Of a DNA stretch of 64,000 nucleotides, positions 37,319-48,900 are shown piece after piece. Under the pieces are notes generated by a model. It did not search any database and was not told where the DNA came from. It saw only the letters and a list, made by a program, of their open reading frames with translations. The stretch lies in the NCBI RefSeq assembly GCF_000003815.2, contig NC_049993.1, forward strand, positions 7,935,762-7,999,761, given 5' to 3'. Numbering within the stretch: the first letter of the stretch is position 1; every line of letters starts with the position of its first letter. Source of the DNA: Branchiostoma floridae (Eukaryota > Chordata > Leptocardii > Amphioxiformes > Branchiostomatidae). Made by a program: the position numbers and the translations under genes.

Positions 37319-38002
37319 ACCGGTTGGCGTGGAAAGATGGTCACAATACTTTCTTCATTGATCACCACCAACTGCCCATCCCGTCCCAAGGCCACGCCCC
37401 AGGGTTCGGTAATGCTCGCGAGGGTGTGGACAAAGTCCCCATGGCTTGTGAACATGTCAACCCACCCTGCCTTGGGTTTTTTTTTTTAAATTTTATTGCC
37501 CGTTACAATGATTCGCCCTTAAGTGTCCAAGCAAATTCCTCGTACAAAATGTCGATTTGTCTTAAATGTAAACAACCGTCCCCCTTGGGGATTGTACACC
37601 TGGACACTTCTTGGGTTAACCGTAACAAGGATGTTTCCCTTGCTGTCTGTGGTCACGTCTGTCGCCGCGTACAACTTTCTCTCCCGAAATTTTAGATGTA
37701 ACGAGCTGTTCGGATGGAACACCAATAGGCAATACTTCACGCAATTGCGAGGCGACCACAACGACTTTGTGGTTGATCACGGCGAACCTGTGATGTTAAA
37801 CATGGTCAACGGCTGCCCATCGCGACTGTACTGCACTACATGTACATTACCCTTCTTCAGCGGCGTTCCCATTACCCACAAGCGCCCCTCTGCGCCAAGC
37901 GCGACATCGTAGGCTTGCATTTTCCTCATGTCGTTCCCCGGGAGGTTGGTATGGAGGAGGCGGAGGATTTCGTTGTCAGCAGCTAGAAACTACTCATCCA
38001 AG
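37316..38002 (-). pseudogene. NHL-repeat (TRIM/NHL-type) 3' exon, decayed
   Basis: On the minus strand three frame segments in order read as NHL-like beta-propeller repeats: GRLWVMGTPLKKGNVHVVQY and MFNITGSP; then RKLYAATDVTTDSKGNILVT, VQVYNPQGGRLFTFKT and FVRGICLDT; then GVDMFTSHGDFVH, EPWGVALGRDGQLVVI, ending IFPRQPV and a stop near 37316. The blade pattern (V.V....G..LF, then DS.GNI.V) is clear. Frames are broken near 37785 and at an A-tract (37479-37491). The upstream part would lie in or beyond the gap at 38015-38114. Confidence 0.65.
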
Positions 38003-38014
38003 CAGAGGTCGAAT

Positions 38015-38114
38015 NNNNNNNNNNNNNNNNNNNNNNNNNNNNNNNNNNNNNNNNNNNNNNNNNNNNNNNNNNNNNNNNNNNNNNNNNNNNNNNNNNNNNN
38101 NNNNNNNNNNNNNN
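38015..38114. other. Assembly gap
   Basis: Run of 100 N, a standard size for a gap of unknown length, next to the 5' side of the NHL-like pseudogene. Confidence 1.
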
Positions 38115-38149
38115 ATTATCATATAGCCTACCCACACTGACCCATTTAA

Positions 38150-38215
38150 GAGTAGATTAGATTAGAGTAGAGTTTCCAGTTGAGTAGGAGCGACAAATTC
38201 TTTTCTAAAACATAC
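38150..38215 (-). mobile_element. Short 3' end of a CR1-like element
   Basis: AGATTAGATTAGAGTAGAGT followed by TTCCAGTTGAGTAGGAG matches the 3' end of the 9541 element (AGAGTAGAGTTTTTCAGTCC then GGTAGGAG). It is probably a heavily 5'-truncated copy on the minus strand; the other boundary is not resolved. Confidence 0.4.
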
Positions 38216-38341
38216 ACCTTTTATTCAGTACATACATTTGAACAGTGAATTTGAACAACTTAAAACTTGTACGTGAAATGTATTTCTGTTCCAAGGCTTA
38301 AAATAAGAACAAAGTCGATTCATTATGTTACAAACTGTTGC

Positions 38342-38545
38342 ACGCTCCATATTTCTCCACTCGCCCATTCTTCAGTTTGTCGAGTTCGTTCGTATCAGGC
38401 GCTAAATCTCTGCCGGCTTTCCTGAGGTATTCCGGGATCCCTGTGCTTCACAGCTCTTGAGAATCTCGTTCACTATAGCTACGAACCCAGACACGACTTC
38501 TCCGAAGAAAGGTAGCATTTTGGTCCTCCAGCGCCATGACCGCTA
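38342..38545 (-). pseudogene. Unidentified frameshifted coding fragment
   Basis: On the minus strand a frame starting MLPFFGEVVSGFVAIVNEIL runs to about 38447. A +1 shift then continues as GIPEYLRKAGRDLAPDTNEL, followed by DKLKNGRVEKYGACNSL and a stop at about 38342. Composition looks protein-like, but I do not recognise the family. It may be a degraded terminal exon. Confidence 0.35.
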
Positions 38546-38559
38546 CTCAATGGCGGACC

Positions 38560-41500
38560 GTTGTGTTATTGTCGTCTGAACTTGAATGGGCGGGGGTGCA
38601 AATAATTCTATTTTCCATTTGCAGTTTAAATTGGACATGACTTGAAATAGATTTTATTGTCTTAAATATTATTGGTAATTCAATGTTGTTTTAAGACAGC
38701 AAATGTTTTCTTTGAACAAAGAAACGCGCACTACCGATGTTAATAGAGGGAGCCATCCCCCCTGCCATGCCTGTACTTATTCCCCTATCTTGGTAGATGG
38801 ACGATTCCTGGATATCTCATTCTGATTGGCCAGCGTCCTGTTTGTCTGTCCTCCTGATTGGTTTAAACTTTCAAAAGTTTTATCACATATGTGATAATCA
38901 AAAATTTAATGCACGGCTGTTACGGCGTCATAACCAGCATGAAATGGGGCCTTCTGATTGGCCCACGTCCCCTGGCTATATGATAATGAAGATTATTGTA
39001 TGTTCCTGGGTATTCGTAGTACATTCTAGAAATTCTCACTACATTCCAGACATTTGTGTTCATTCTTATGGCCGGCCTTTTCTCCATCGAATGAGATCAG
39101 AATGTTTCGAAAAATGTTGGAATGCCTAAGAATGCGGTCCCACTGGACGCCCATTATTCGTTAATGGGGATAACTGGGGTAGAAAGTTGAAAAAAATGTA
39201 TAAAGCCCTTCAAAATACTATATGGTCGAGTACCTGTTGACGCTTTTTTGTGGTGCTAACAGTTTTGATGTTTGAAATGTTCAATTATGAAGAGGAAAAT
39301 GATCACGCATCGGTTACGCAATACATTGTCATCATGGGGATAAGTAAAACCTGAGAATTAGAAATCAGCAAAACCTGAGAATTAGAAATCGGCTTTTAGT
39401 ATAGGCGCTCTTCCTTCTGAATACACTGAATTAAAGAAGAATGGGCATGAAGACTTGCTTGTGCTGATAGTCATGCCCACATTGCTGTAACCCCATTGAT
39501 TATGTAGTACACACATTGCAGGTGATGTTGAAATATAGATATTACATAGCAGACCACTTTATTTTATTTGGAGCACTTTCTCTAGTTGACTTAGAATTGG
39601 TTTGATTTTTTTTATTTGGCCCATAATGTGTTGAAACGCAAGCACGAGACCTGTTCGCCTATTGTCGTTTTGACCTGTTAGTCATATATGGAATTAGTCT
39701 GAGTAACTGATTTAAGATATAATGTCGGGAATTGGGATTGGCGAGCCGTACGTCAACTCTGTTTGTTTTGATTTGTTTAAAATTACACGGAGGAAAAGTG
39801 TCCTAGGACACGCGCCACGCGCCGCGCGTCACAGGACATCTTATTTTTTGTCTCGTGTAAATCGGCCTTTAGCAAAGATAGTCTTAGCAAAGATGCAAGA
39901 ATTAAACGATCCGTGATTTGTAATGTTACAATCTGAAGTCTTGTACTCACAGTGGATGGAGATGGTACACACGTCTCAGACTCCGGTCGTATCGATTGGA
40001 AGAGGCTCAGGTAGAAACACAAGGAAACAAAAGTTGAGGTTCTTCCCGGGAATGTGTGATACTGGAGCGAGACGTCCTGACCCAGACGTGTTTTGTACTG
40101 ATTGAAATCGTACTGAGGAGAGTCCGATTCAATCCAGGCATGGGACGTACCATTTCATTAAGGGGCTGTTACTGTCTGAATTGCATAAAACATATCGCAT
40201 GTATGTGTATGTTTTAGGTTCTTTATAGTGATGCTTGACATTAAGAGAGATTGCCCTTCACGATGAATATTGTTTTGAGTTAGTCATCAACAATGAAGAG
40301 CACTTTTGCATTAAGACATTCAATTTCTGGCAAAATATCACTGGAAAAACTATGGAAGGTGATAGGTGAGTCTGACTAGATAAAGAAATGAAAGTCGTGA
40401 GACCAGCTAGCAATAAAACAATAAAACTGTACCTGTCGTATCTACTCGTTACTGTAACCTCCTATGACCTCCGGAATCTACAAAGGTCATTGCAAAGTTA
40501 ACTTTGTGTCCCGAACATATCCCAACTGTGTCCCAAACATTTCCCAACCAAGAAACGGATATCTAACGTACTTCAAACCATTCCGACTTCTTGTAGCACA
40601 CTGCCGAGCACATCCTGACTAATTCATAACCCATTGCGGACCCTATCACAATTTTCCAGAAATTTACAAACATTCGGCTGGCGCATTCGACCACCTGCCT
40701 GATCTCCAGGCAGATTTACCATTGGCATAAGGTAGTATCAAAGCTGGCTAAGAAGTACAGCTGGCCAAAGGGAGTCATCAGGTAGCCAAACACACTCCCA
40801 GTAGACCGGCTTCACTCCTCTGGCAGCTTTTGATACTATCTTATGCTACAGTATGATCTGCTTGGAGATGACCACCAGCCAACCGTCAGCCAACCCCAGT
40901 CGGCCTTGCTCCCACCTCACCCTACTCCCAACCATACTTGGGGGAAGGTCGGGAGGCCATGTTCGGCTATGTGTAATCAGGGCTTAAGTTGTCAGGTTTG
41001 TAACCGTTGAATCGTCCACACATGATCTAGCCGTTACCGATCCAAGCTGCTGGATGCCTTTTCCCTGCAATGATATAATTAGTCGTTAGTCGGAACTTTT
41101 GAGTCATGTGTGTTATGAAGCAACCTTGGTTGTGATTGGTGATGACGAAAGGTTTTGTCCAAATAAGGAATAAGTCCAAATAAGGACAACGTCTTTCGAA
41201 CTTCTGAACTTTCAGCACCGAAAGGGGGCGTGACCGACAGGTAGGTAGGTTAGTGGAGATGTTTTTCTCATATATATGAACACCCGACGTTAACAAGATG
41301 CAAGTCGGTTTCCCCATTTTCCTCTTTTTAATTTAGGTTGTATCACCAGCTTAGACATAAAAAAATTATGCCAAATGAGTTAGCAAAGTTATGTGCAAAC
41401 ACTAGCGACCAAGCGTTCTTTGATTATGAACTACAGACCGTACTTTGGACTCAACTGGCCATTTTGTACTTCACATCATAGTGAGGACAAATTTATGTCC

Positions 41501-42959
41501 AACTTTACTCGTGGAATTTTCTACTAATGATCTATTTCAACTACAATAACTCATGGCATGTGTACACCTTAATTTGATGAGAGACTGGGATATTGCACAT
41601 GTACGAAACAAAAGGAAGGTTTTCTCCAAAAGTCAATACGCAATCGTTTTTACCAAGTACATTTTACAAGATAATCAATACAGGTGCAGCTAAACATTAA
41701 CACATTGCTATTTGTTCTCGACGACAAAGTAGATTTTTTTGAATACTTAAGAGAAAGCTAAGAAAGTGAGAAAGATGATATTTTTCTTGCTCACATTACC
41801 GTTCCAAGTTACCGTATTTGACAAGAGCCGCTCTTTACTATTCTCAGAGCCGCGGTCAACACTCAAGGAGAAACGAGGAGAAAATACAACTTTCTCTGTA
41901 GTGCTGTTTATATAGTGCTGTTATCACCTTATGGAATGCAAGGCGATGCAACACTTATGGACATCACTTCAGAGATACATCACAGTGTTGGAGAGTGGCT
42001 GACGACTAGTCGGGCCAAACATTCACGGTCACTCTTACTGGCGTTTGCACAGTTTCTCACAATGCGGAACATATTCAATACTACCGTTACACACTGGTTG
42101 GGGCTCAATTGCTCCTGAATAATTTCTTAAAATCACTCCAGTAGATTCCTGGAGTTGACATGGAGACTCTAGCTTTTCAATCGAAGAATCAAACTTTCTG
42201 CGTTAGTGTATTAGCATTTTAATTGATTGGTATTTGGTATTAAAGTGAATGGGATCGAGGGGCACAGAGAATGGAGAGTGTAAGCGCGCACTTTGAACTT
42301 CAGTTGTTGTTCTGCATGATTGACAGGTGTGAGCGATGTTTGTACTGTCTGTCTGTTCACAGCACCACAACAGACAACAGCACAGACATTTGTTCACGCC
42401 TGTTGTGACGTCATGACTTCAAGATTCTATGTGTAGACGTCAAGATACTATAAAAACGGTTATATGTACTTAATTACATGACCTGCTCTAAAATAAATAT
42501 GACGTTAATGATAAAATTGCATTTAAATCGAATGGTTTGCCATATAACGTTAACTCGATAATACGGAAGGCCAATAATTATTATAACAACAAGTTATGCG
42601 GTTTTAAAAATATGTACAGTTTTGTTGAATAAAAACAGAACATGAATTAAGAGTTTGTAAGTGGTGTCATTTTCATTTGTATTGTATTGTTGACAATCTC
42701 CATAAATTAAAATATTATCGTACCGAATATACAAACGCAACGCGTTCAAAACCAACGTTGTTTTAGCGTAGAGACAAAGCGGGACACATAAACCCCCTGT
42801 GTAGGATTTAGACTCTACCGTTGACCTTTGACACACCTGAATGACCTGTCCAGGATCCAGCGAAGTTGCTGATGTTGGGGTACAAGTGCATCCCATCGTT
42901 TTCTTATTGAAAAACGGGAGACGGAAGACTGAACTTATCGGAAGAGTAGACTTGCCATC
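38560..42959. other. Intergenic region before the P450 gene, no gene recognised
   Basis: No ORF with domain-like content. Near 40700-40870 a foldback pairs CAGGCAGAT and GTAGTATCAAAGCTGG with AGCTTTTGATACTAT and ATCTGCTTGGAG, suggesting a small MITE of about 170 bp. No core promoter motif for the P450 gene could be identified with confidence. Confidence 0.35.
38990..39160 (-). mobile_element. Fragment of the 17953-18306 repeat family
   Basis: TTCCTGGGTATTCGTAGTAC, ATTCTAGAAATTCTCACTAC and ATTCCAGACATT are the reverse complement of the middle of the 17953-18306 element, with scattered changes. Termini not resolved. Confidence 0.5.
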
Positions 42960-45900
42960 ATGATGAGCGTGCCGGTGATCTCGGGATCTCGGCAGAGGTT
43001 GTCTGCAGTTGTCGGGCGAGCCGTGAGCCCCTGGCGGCCACAGGGACACATCGGCAGGGTACGGGCGCTGGTGGGGTACCGGTCTGGCCTGGTCGGGCCA
43101 AGAACAGGTATACATACAGTTATGTAAAAAAGGAGTACGTTCAGACAGAAACAAATCCTAAATCTCGGGATTCCAACCCACGCCGAATCTGGGCCGCCAC
43201 ATCACAACTCTAGACGCTAAACCGTTACGCCATGAACGACTTGAAGCCGTTTTGCATGGTCAATTTAGCAACTTCCTTGAACCCCATTGTTACCCTTATA
43301 GTGATTCACATGTATCTGATTTAATTCAGTCATTATTTTGAGCAGTCACTAAATACTTACTTAATCTCCAGGCTGTTAGCTCTCATATTCCTTCAACTAC
43401 TCCCAAAGGAGTGATCATGAACTTTGTTTTGGGCGTGTCTGTCTCTGTGGTGCAGCAGTCCTGCATTTCAGTGTTGTTAGAATCTAGTAATAGCACATAG
43501 TTCAACTCCCTTCTATGTACAGATTGCCATACATTGTTCCTGTTACACTTGTCCTGCAATAAAGTTCTTCTTCTATCTGTCATTTTATTTCTTTGTTGTT
43601 GTTGTTGTTGTCCTCGTTTAACGTCTATTATTTCGCTAGACGTGGCCTCTTGGTGCTGAGTAACACATGGTTTGCATTTGAGTCAATAGTCTCTCTTGGT
43701 ATTTAACTCTTGGTTCCTTGTGCTTGAGAGTTGCTGGAGGAGTTTCTAGGAGAGTACATGTACGTCGAAACGGTGTGTACTCTCAATGTACTGGGAGAAG
43801 GCCATGTACATCTGTTTGTTGATTCCTTCTGAAAGGTCTTCTCTCATTCCAGCAAGCGTAGTGATGTCCGTGTCTCTGCTGTCCTCTGCTGTGTTGTATG
43901 TCTCATATATATTCTCCACTTCTAGCAGCATGTGTTGTCTTTCCTTTTCGTAGCGAGGGCAGTGGTACAGGAAGTGGTTGGTGGTCTCCACAGCGCCGCA
44001 GTTTGTGCAGCTAAGTGAGATTTCAGGGTTCATCCAGTTTTGATAGGAGTTGAGTCTGGTATGGCCGCTCACTAGCTGGTTGATGATGACTTGCGTGCTT
44101 CTTCTTCCAAGTGTTTGTCCTTTCTTCTTCATGTTGGTGGCTATTTTCTGCATGTGCTCACTTCTTGTGTTCAGCTTAGTCCTTCTATTCCATCTCTCGT
44201 GTGCTTGTGACTCAATGTGTTTCATGGCTTGCTGTTTTGTCCAGGATGTGTAGTTCTGGCAGTTTCTTGCTTCCTCTGCTGCCAGCTTAGCTTCCTTGTC
44301 AGCAATTTCATTTCCAGGAATACCCATGTGTCCTGGGCACCAGGTGATCTGTATGGTGTAGCCTTTAGATTTAAGTGTGCTGAGTTTGCTTCTGAGTGTG
44401 TTTATCAGGCTGTTGTAGGCTTCCACTTGTTGCACCCCTGTGACGGTTTCAATCGCTGCCTTGCAGTCGCAGAGGAGGAGTATCTTGTTTGATGTGGTCG
44501 GTCTTCTGGTGATGGTGTCTATGGCTCAGCAAGGTGTAGTCCCTCGAGTTCCCCTTCGTAGTTATTGTTATTATTATTATTTCTGACACTGTAATCCATC
44601 CATTAAAAATGTCTGGTAAAAATCCTGACCTGGTGACTGCGACCCAACCTCTGCTTTGAGAATAGCCTCATATACAATGAATGAAGCGCATTTTTGCCAC
44701 ACCGGGCTAAGTACAGGTCACAACAAGACATGTTGAAAAGATACAGTTCACAGATACAAAATGAGACTATTGCTGGATAAATTCAACTTTCTGTTATAGT
44801 GGAGATAAATGAGCAGATATGTTTTATGATCGATGGTTTGTCTAGTTGCATTATGAATATGAATTTTTCTACAGAACTTAGATGTATGAAATAAGGAAAT
44901 TGGTTTTGTATAACCTTATACAGTTCATTTCTCTCTACGGTAAACAATCTACAATCTACTACAAAATGGCGTTCGTCCTCTATTCTATCTAGATTACAAT
45001 GTTTGCATAGTCTTTGTTTCAGAGGGGTGCGAGTATGTCTTCCTGTTTCAATATGAAGTTTATGGCAGCTAATCCTTAGTCTTGTGACAGCATTCCTGTC
45101 CCTCATATTTTCATTACTTAGATATTTTTCTTCATTGTATGTCGTTTTGAATAATCTATATGATCTTAACTTATTTTTGGCAGCTCTGCCTTTGTTTTCA
45201 TTATGTATTTCTTTTAAAAACGTTTGAAAGTATGTGTCTTTTAACGGGTATGCCTAAACACCACAAACGACCCCAAACGACTCAGAAACACCACAAACGA
45301 CCACAAACGACTCTAATATGCAGTGTATATGGGTCAAAGAGCTTGTGTGGCGCTCTGGAGACATTGTTTATACATTTATGAATTTAATAAATGCAACAAG
45401 TCCTACGTATTCACCAGTTATTTCGAGTTAGTCCTGTTTCAAGATTAAAACAATTCTTGGCCACCATACTGGATCGTGTTTGCTTGCATTTGAGGCTGAA
45501 AAACACTTAGTATACAAGTTTTATAAGTTGACAATGATAGAATTGCGGTATGCTATAATCTATGAACCAACAGCTTCCATAATTTTATCGCCATGTTGTC
45601 TATGGAACCGAGCAAGGTACCGAGAACTTCCCCATGCAGACCCCTAGCACGGGCGATCCAACATGGCGGCCAAGAATTGCTTCGATCTTGAAACCAGCGG
45701 ACTAACTTGAAATAACTGGTGAATACGTAGGACTTGCTGCGTTTTTTAAATTCATAAATGTATAAACAATGTCTCCAGAGCGCAACACAAGGTCTTTGAC
45801 CCATATATACTGCATATTAGAGTCGTTTGTGGTCGTTTGTGGTGTTTCTGGGTCGTTTGTGGTCATTTGTGGTGTTTAGGCAGACCGTCTTTTAACCGCT

Positions 45901-48900
45901 TGTCAATAGAGTTAACAATCTGAAATGTGTTGTTCTATGTGGGATAGGAAAATGCTACAAGTATGCATACCCGCACTCTTCTAAGGACTTACGCACCCCT
46001 GACGCCCAACATTTAAATGAGTCAGGTGCCTATCATAGTAAGTTAATAGCACCAATTTTCCCCACAGTACCATCCCCTGTGCAGACATACAGCACAGCTG
46101 CAGTCGGGTCTACCAGCCACCACAATGACGACAGCGAGGCCAAGCCTTTCTCTGCCCTGCCTGGTCCCCCCTCTGTACCAGTCCTCGGCAACTTCCTGCA
46201 CATGTGGTGGGAGGGACTCCTCGAGAAAGAAAAGCTCAACAAAAATCATATCATGTTCACAGATTTCTTTCGTCAGTATGGTCCAATATTCAGGTACATC
46301 TCGTTTGTTTTGTGGAAGACCCTTAACACTAATGTTTGTGTACTTATTCTGTAACCCTTAAACTCCTCCCGTGCCCCATAACCAAAACAAATTTGGTGCT
46401 TGACAGCTACCTTAGCAGGTTGAAGGTTAATAACTTAGATTTGTAGTTTGTCGCACCCACACAGGTCATGGTTCAAAATATTATACCACCTGCACATTCA
46501 GGTTAATGCAGCTACGTTCGAATTTGCGCTGCCAGGTATTTCTTATGTCTACATGCAACTGACCTTCAAGGGTCCATGTACTGAGGTACAATTATGTAAC
46601 ATACGGTGTGCTGAATTCTTTTGTTTTGTTATATTGACTGTTACCACAAAGGCAACTATGACAAAAGTAAATAGTTGCACTAATTTACTAGTAAGTTTTG
46701 AAAACAAGGCTGTAAATTAGACTACATGTCTCACTGTCCATTTTGATCTACCAATATTTTCAGGTTGAAAATTGTGAATGTTGACATGGTGAGTATCAAG
46801 GATCCAGTAGCAGTTCAGGAGTTGTTCCGGAAGGAAGGGAAGTACCCGGCACGCATCGACATCAAACCCTGGAGGAGGTACAGGGAAATCTCAGGCAAGG
46901 CCACTGGAGTGTTTCTCAGGTAAATCTGAACATGAGCGGATCAAACCATTCCGGCCAAAATGGGGTAGGGAATCTCCCGAGCAGCCCTCGTAACCCCTGC
47001 TTCTCCTATTGGGTCAGTTAGTCCTCACTCATAGTGAGTAATCGGGCTGTTCTCAATCATGATGTTTCTGACCTAGGGCGAAGAGATGCTGTTACAATTA
47101 CAATGTAACCCGTAACCTTGAGTGGCCTTCAGGTCTTGTTATGTGGTGACCGTTAAGTAAAAAAAGAATTAAGTCATGCAGCAAAAAGAACAAAAAACAC
47201 TACAAATACTAATGATACAATCATAGAAGAATTAAGTATTTTAATGTCCACTAAATGTTATACAAATTACTCAGTCTCATCCCATACTACACAGTACAGT
47301 GTCTTATAGAATAGTAACTGAAAGTATTAAACGAAAGAAGCTGTCATGCTTTGTATCTTCATGATACAATTTTGAACATTGCTGTACAATGAAGTTACTG
47401 ACATCACTCATGCTGTGTCCTCAGTAATGGCAAAGACTGGCAGAAAAACAGGTCCATAATGGCGCGACCCATGCTACGCCCCAAACATGTGTCTACGTAC
47501 GTCAGCAACTTGGACACGGTGTCAGCCGACATGATCAAGCGACTGCGAGTACTCCAGGCAAGGGCCGATGGGATAGAAGTTCCAAACATATCAGATGAGC
47601 TGTTCAAATGGGCTCTAGAATGTGAGTGATGTCAGTTGACTTTATTATTAGTTATGCAAAAGTGGTTGAACTCTTAGAGAGTTGACTGCAAAGCACTATG
47701 CTTTTTGATAGGGGATAGGACAATGTAGCTTAATGCCATGACTTAAATCATATGTCGTGTGATTTGGCTATATTTTGAAAATACAATATTTGCAGTTTGA
47801 AGCCACCATCTGTTGACTTGATAATTGCCTAAACACCCAGTTTTGAAAGTAACAGATGTAGCCCCATGGATAAAAGTGAGCAAGTATTACATATTGTACT
47901 TTTGTGAAGATTAGACATCCAGGATACATTAAATTGAAGATATTCAGTCTATACTTTGGATAATTAACAACTTTTAATTAGATGTTTAGAACGGTGTCCA
48001 GCGTTCTTCATCAGTGAATTGAAACTGAAGTTGTACAATTTTTTGGAACAAGGAATAATTCTTATGTTCTAAATAAACAAAACAGGTGACGGCTATGGTG
48101 TTCTTAAATAAACAACACAGGTAACTATTGAGGTGTTCTAAATAATGTTCTAAATAAACAAAAAGGTAACTGACAAAGGTTCTATAATACATTCAAGCAA
48201 AGTATACATATTGTATATCATACATATTGCCCCTGTGAGACTTAGTGCTCCAGTAGACGAGAGGGTGGAGAAGGAATTGCACACCCCTCCTTCACCATAA
48301 AAAGTCATGTGCAGGTCAGGCAAAACAGGCAAATAGCCTGTCTGCCTCCTTATCTGTCCAATCGACAGGGAACCCCCCCCCCCCAAAGAAAACATATTGT
48401 ACTGTATGTAAAATGTCTTTTGACAGCTTATTTTTAGTTAACCCTACAAGGATAATCATAGAAGACCATACAGACTGAGACACTTATGATCTATTCCTCT
48501 GTTTTTGCTCTTAACAATTAGCATTTGGGCATGAATTTTCAACAAAAGCATACATTTATAAACAGCTCCCTGTCCACAAGAGATTGTGTACATTTTGCTC
48601 AATAAATACATTGGAAAATGAAACACATTCTATCAGTCAGTGTACCCACTATGAAACAGAAAGGAACACATTATTTCAAACAGTTGCCACAATTTCACAA
48701 AGCTTTTGCCACCTAAGAGATCACCAAAAGACTATATTTCTACTAAAGGCACAAAATCCCATCATCATACAGAACGTGGGACAGTTCATTAACCACTGCC
48801 TTCAAAGAAGAAGTCAAACCCGATAATAGTATTCATTGTATCATATAGTTGATTAGACAATAGTTTTATGTACCACACTGACATTAGTCCTTATGTAATT

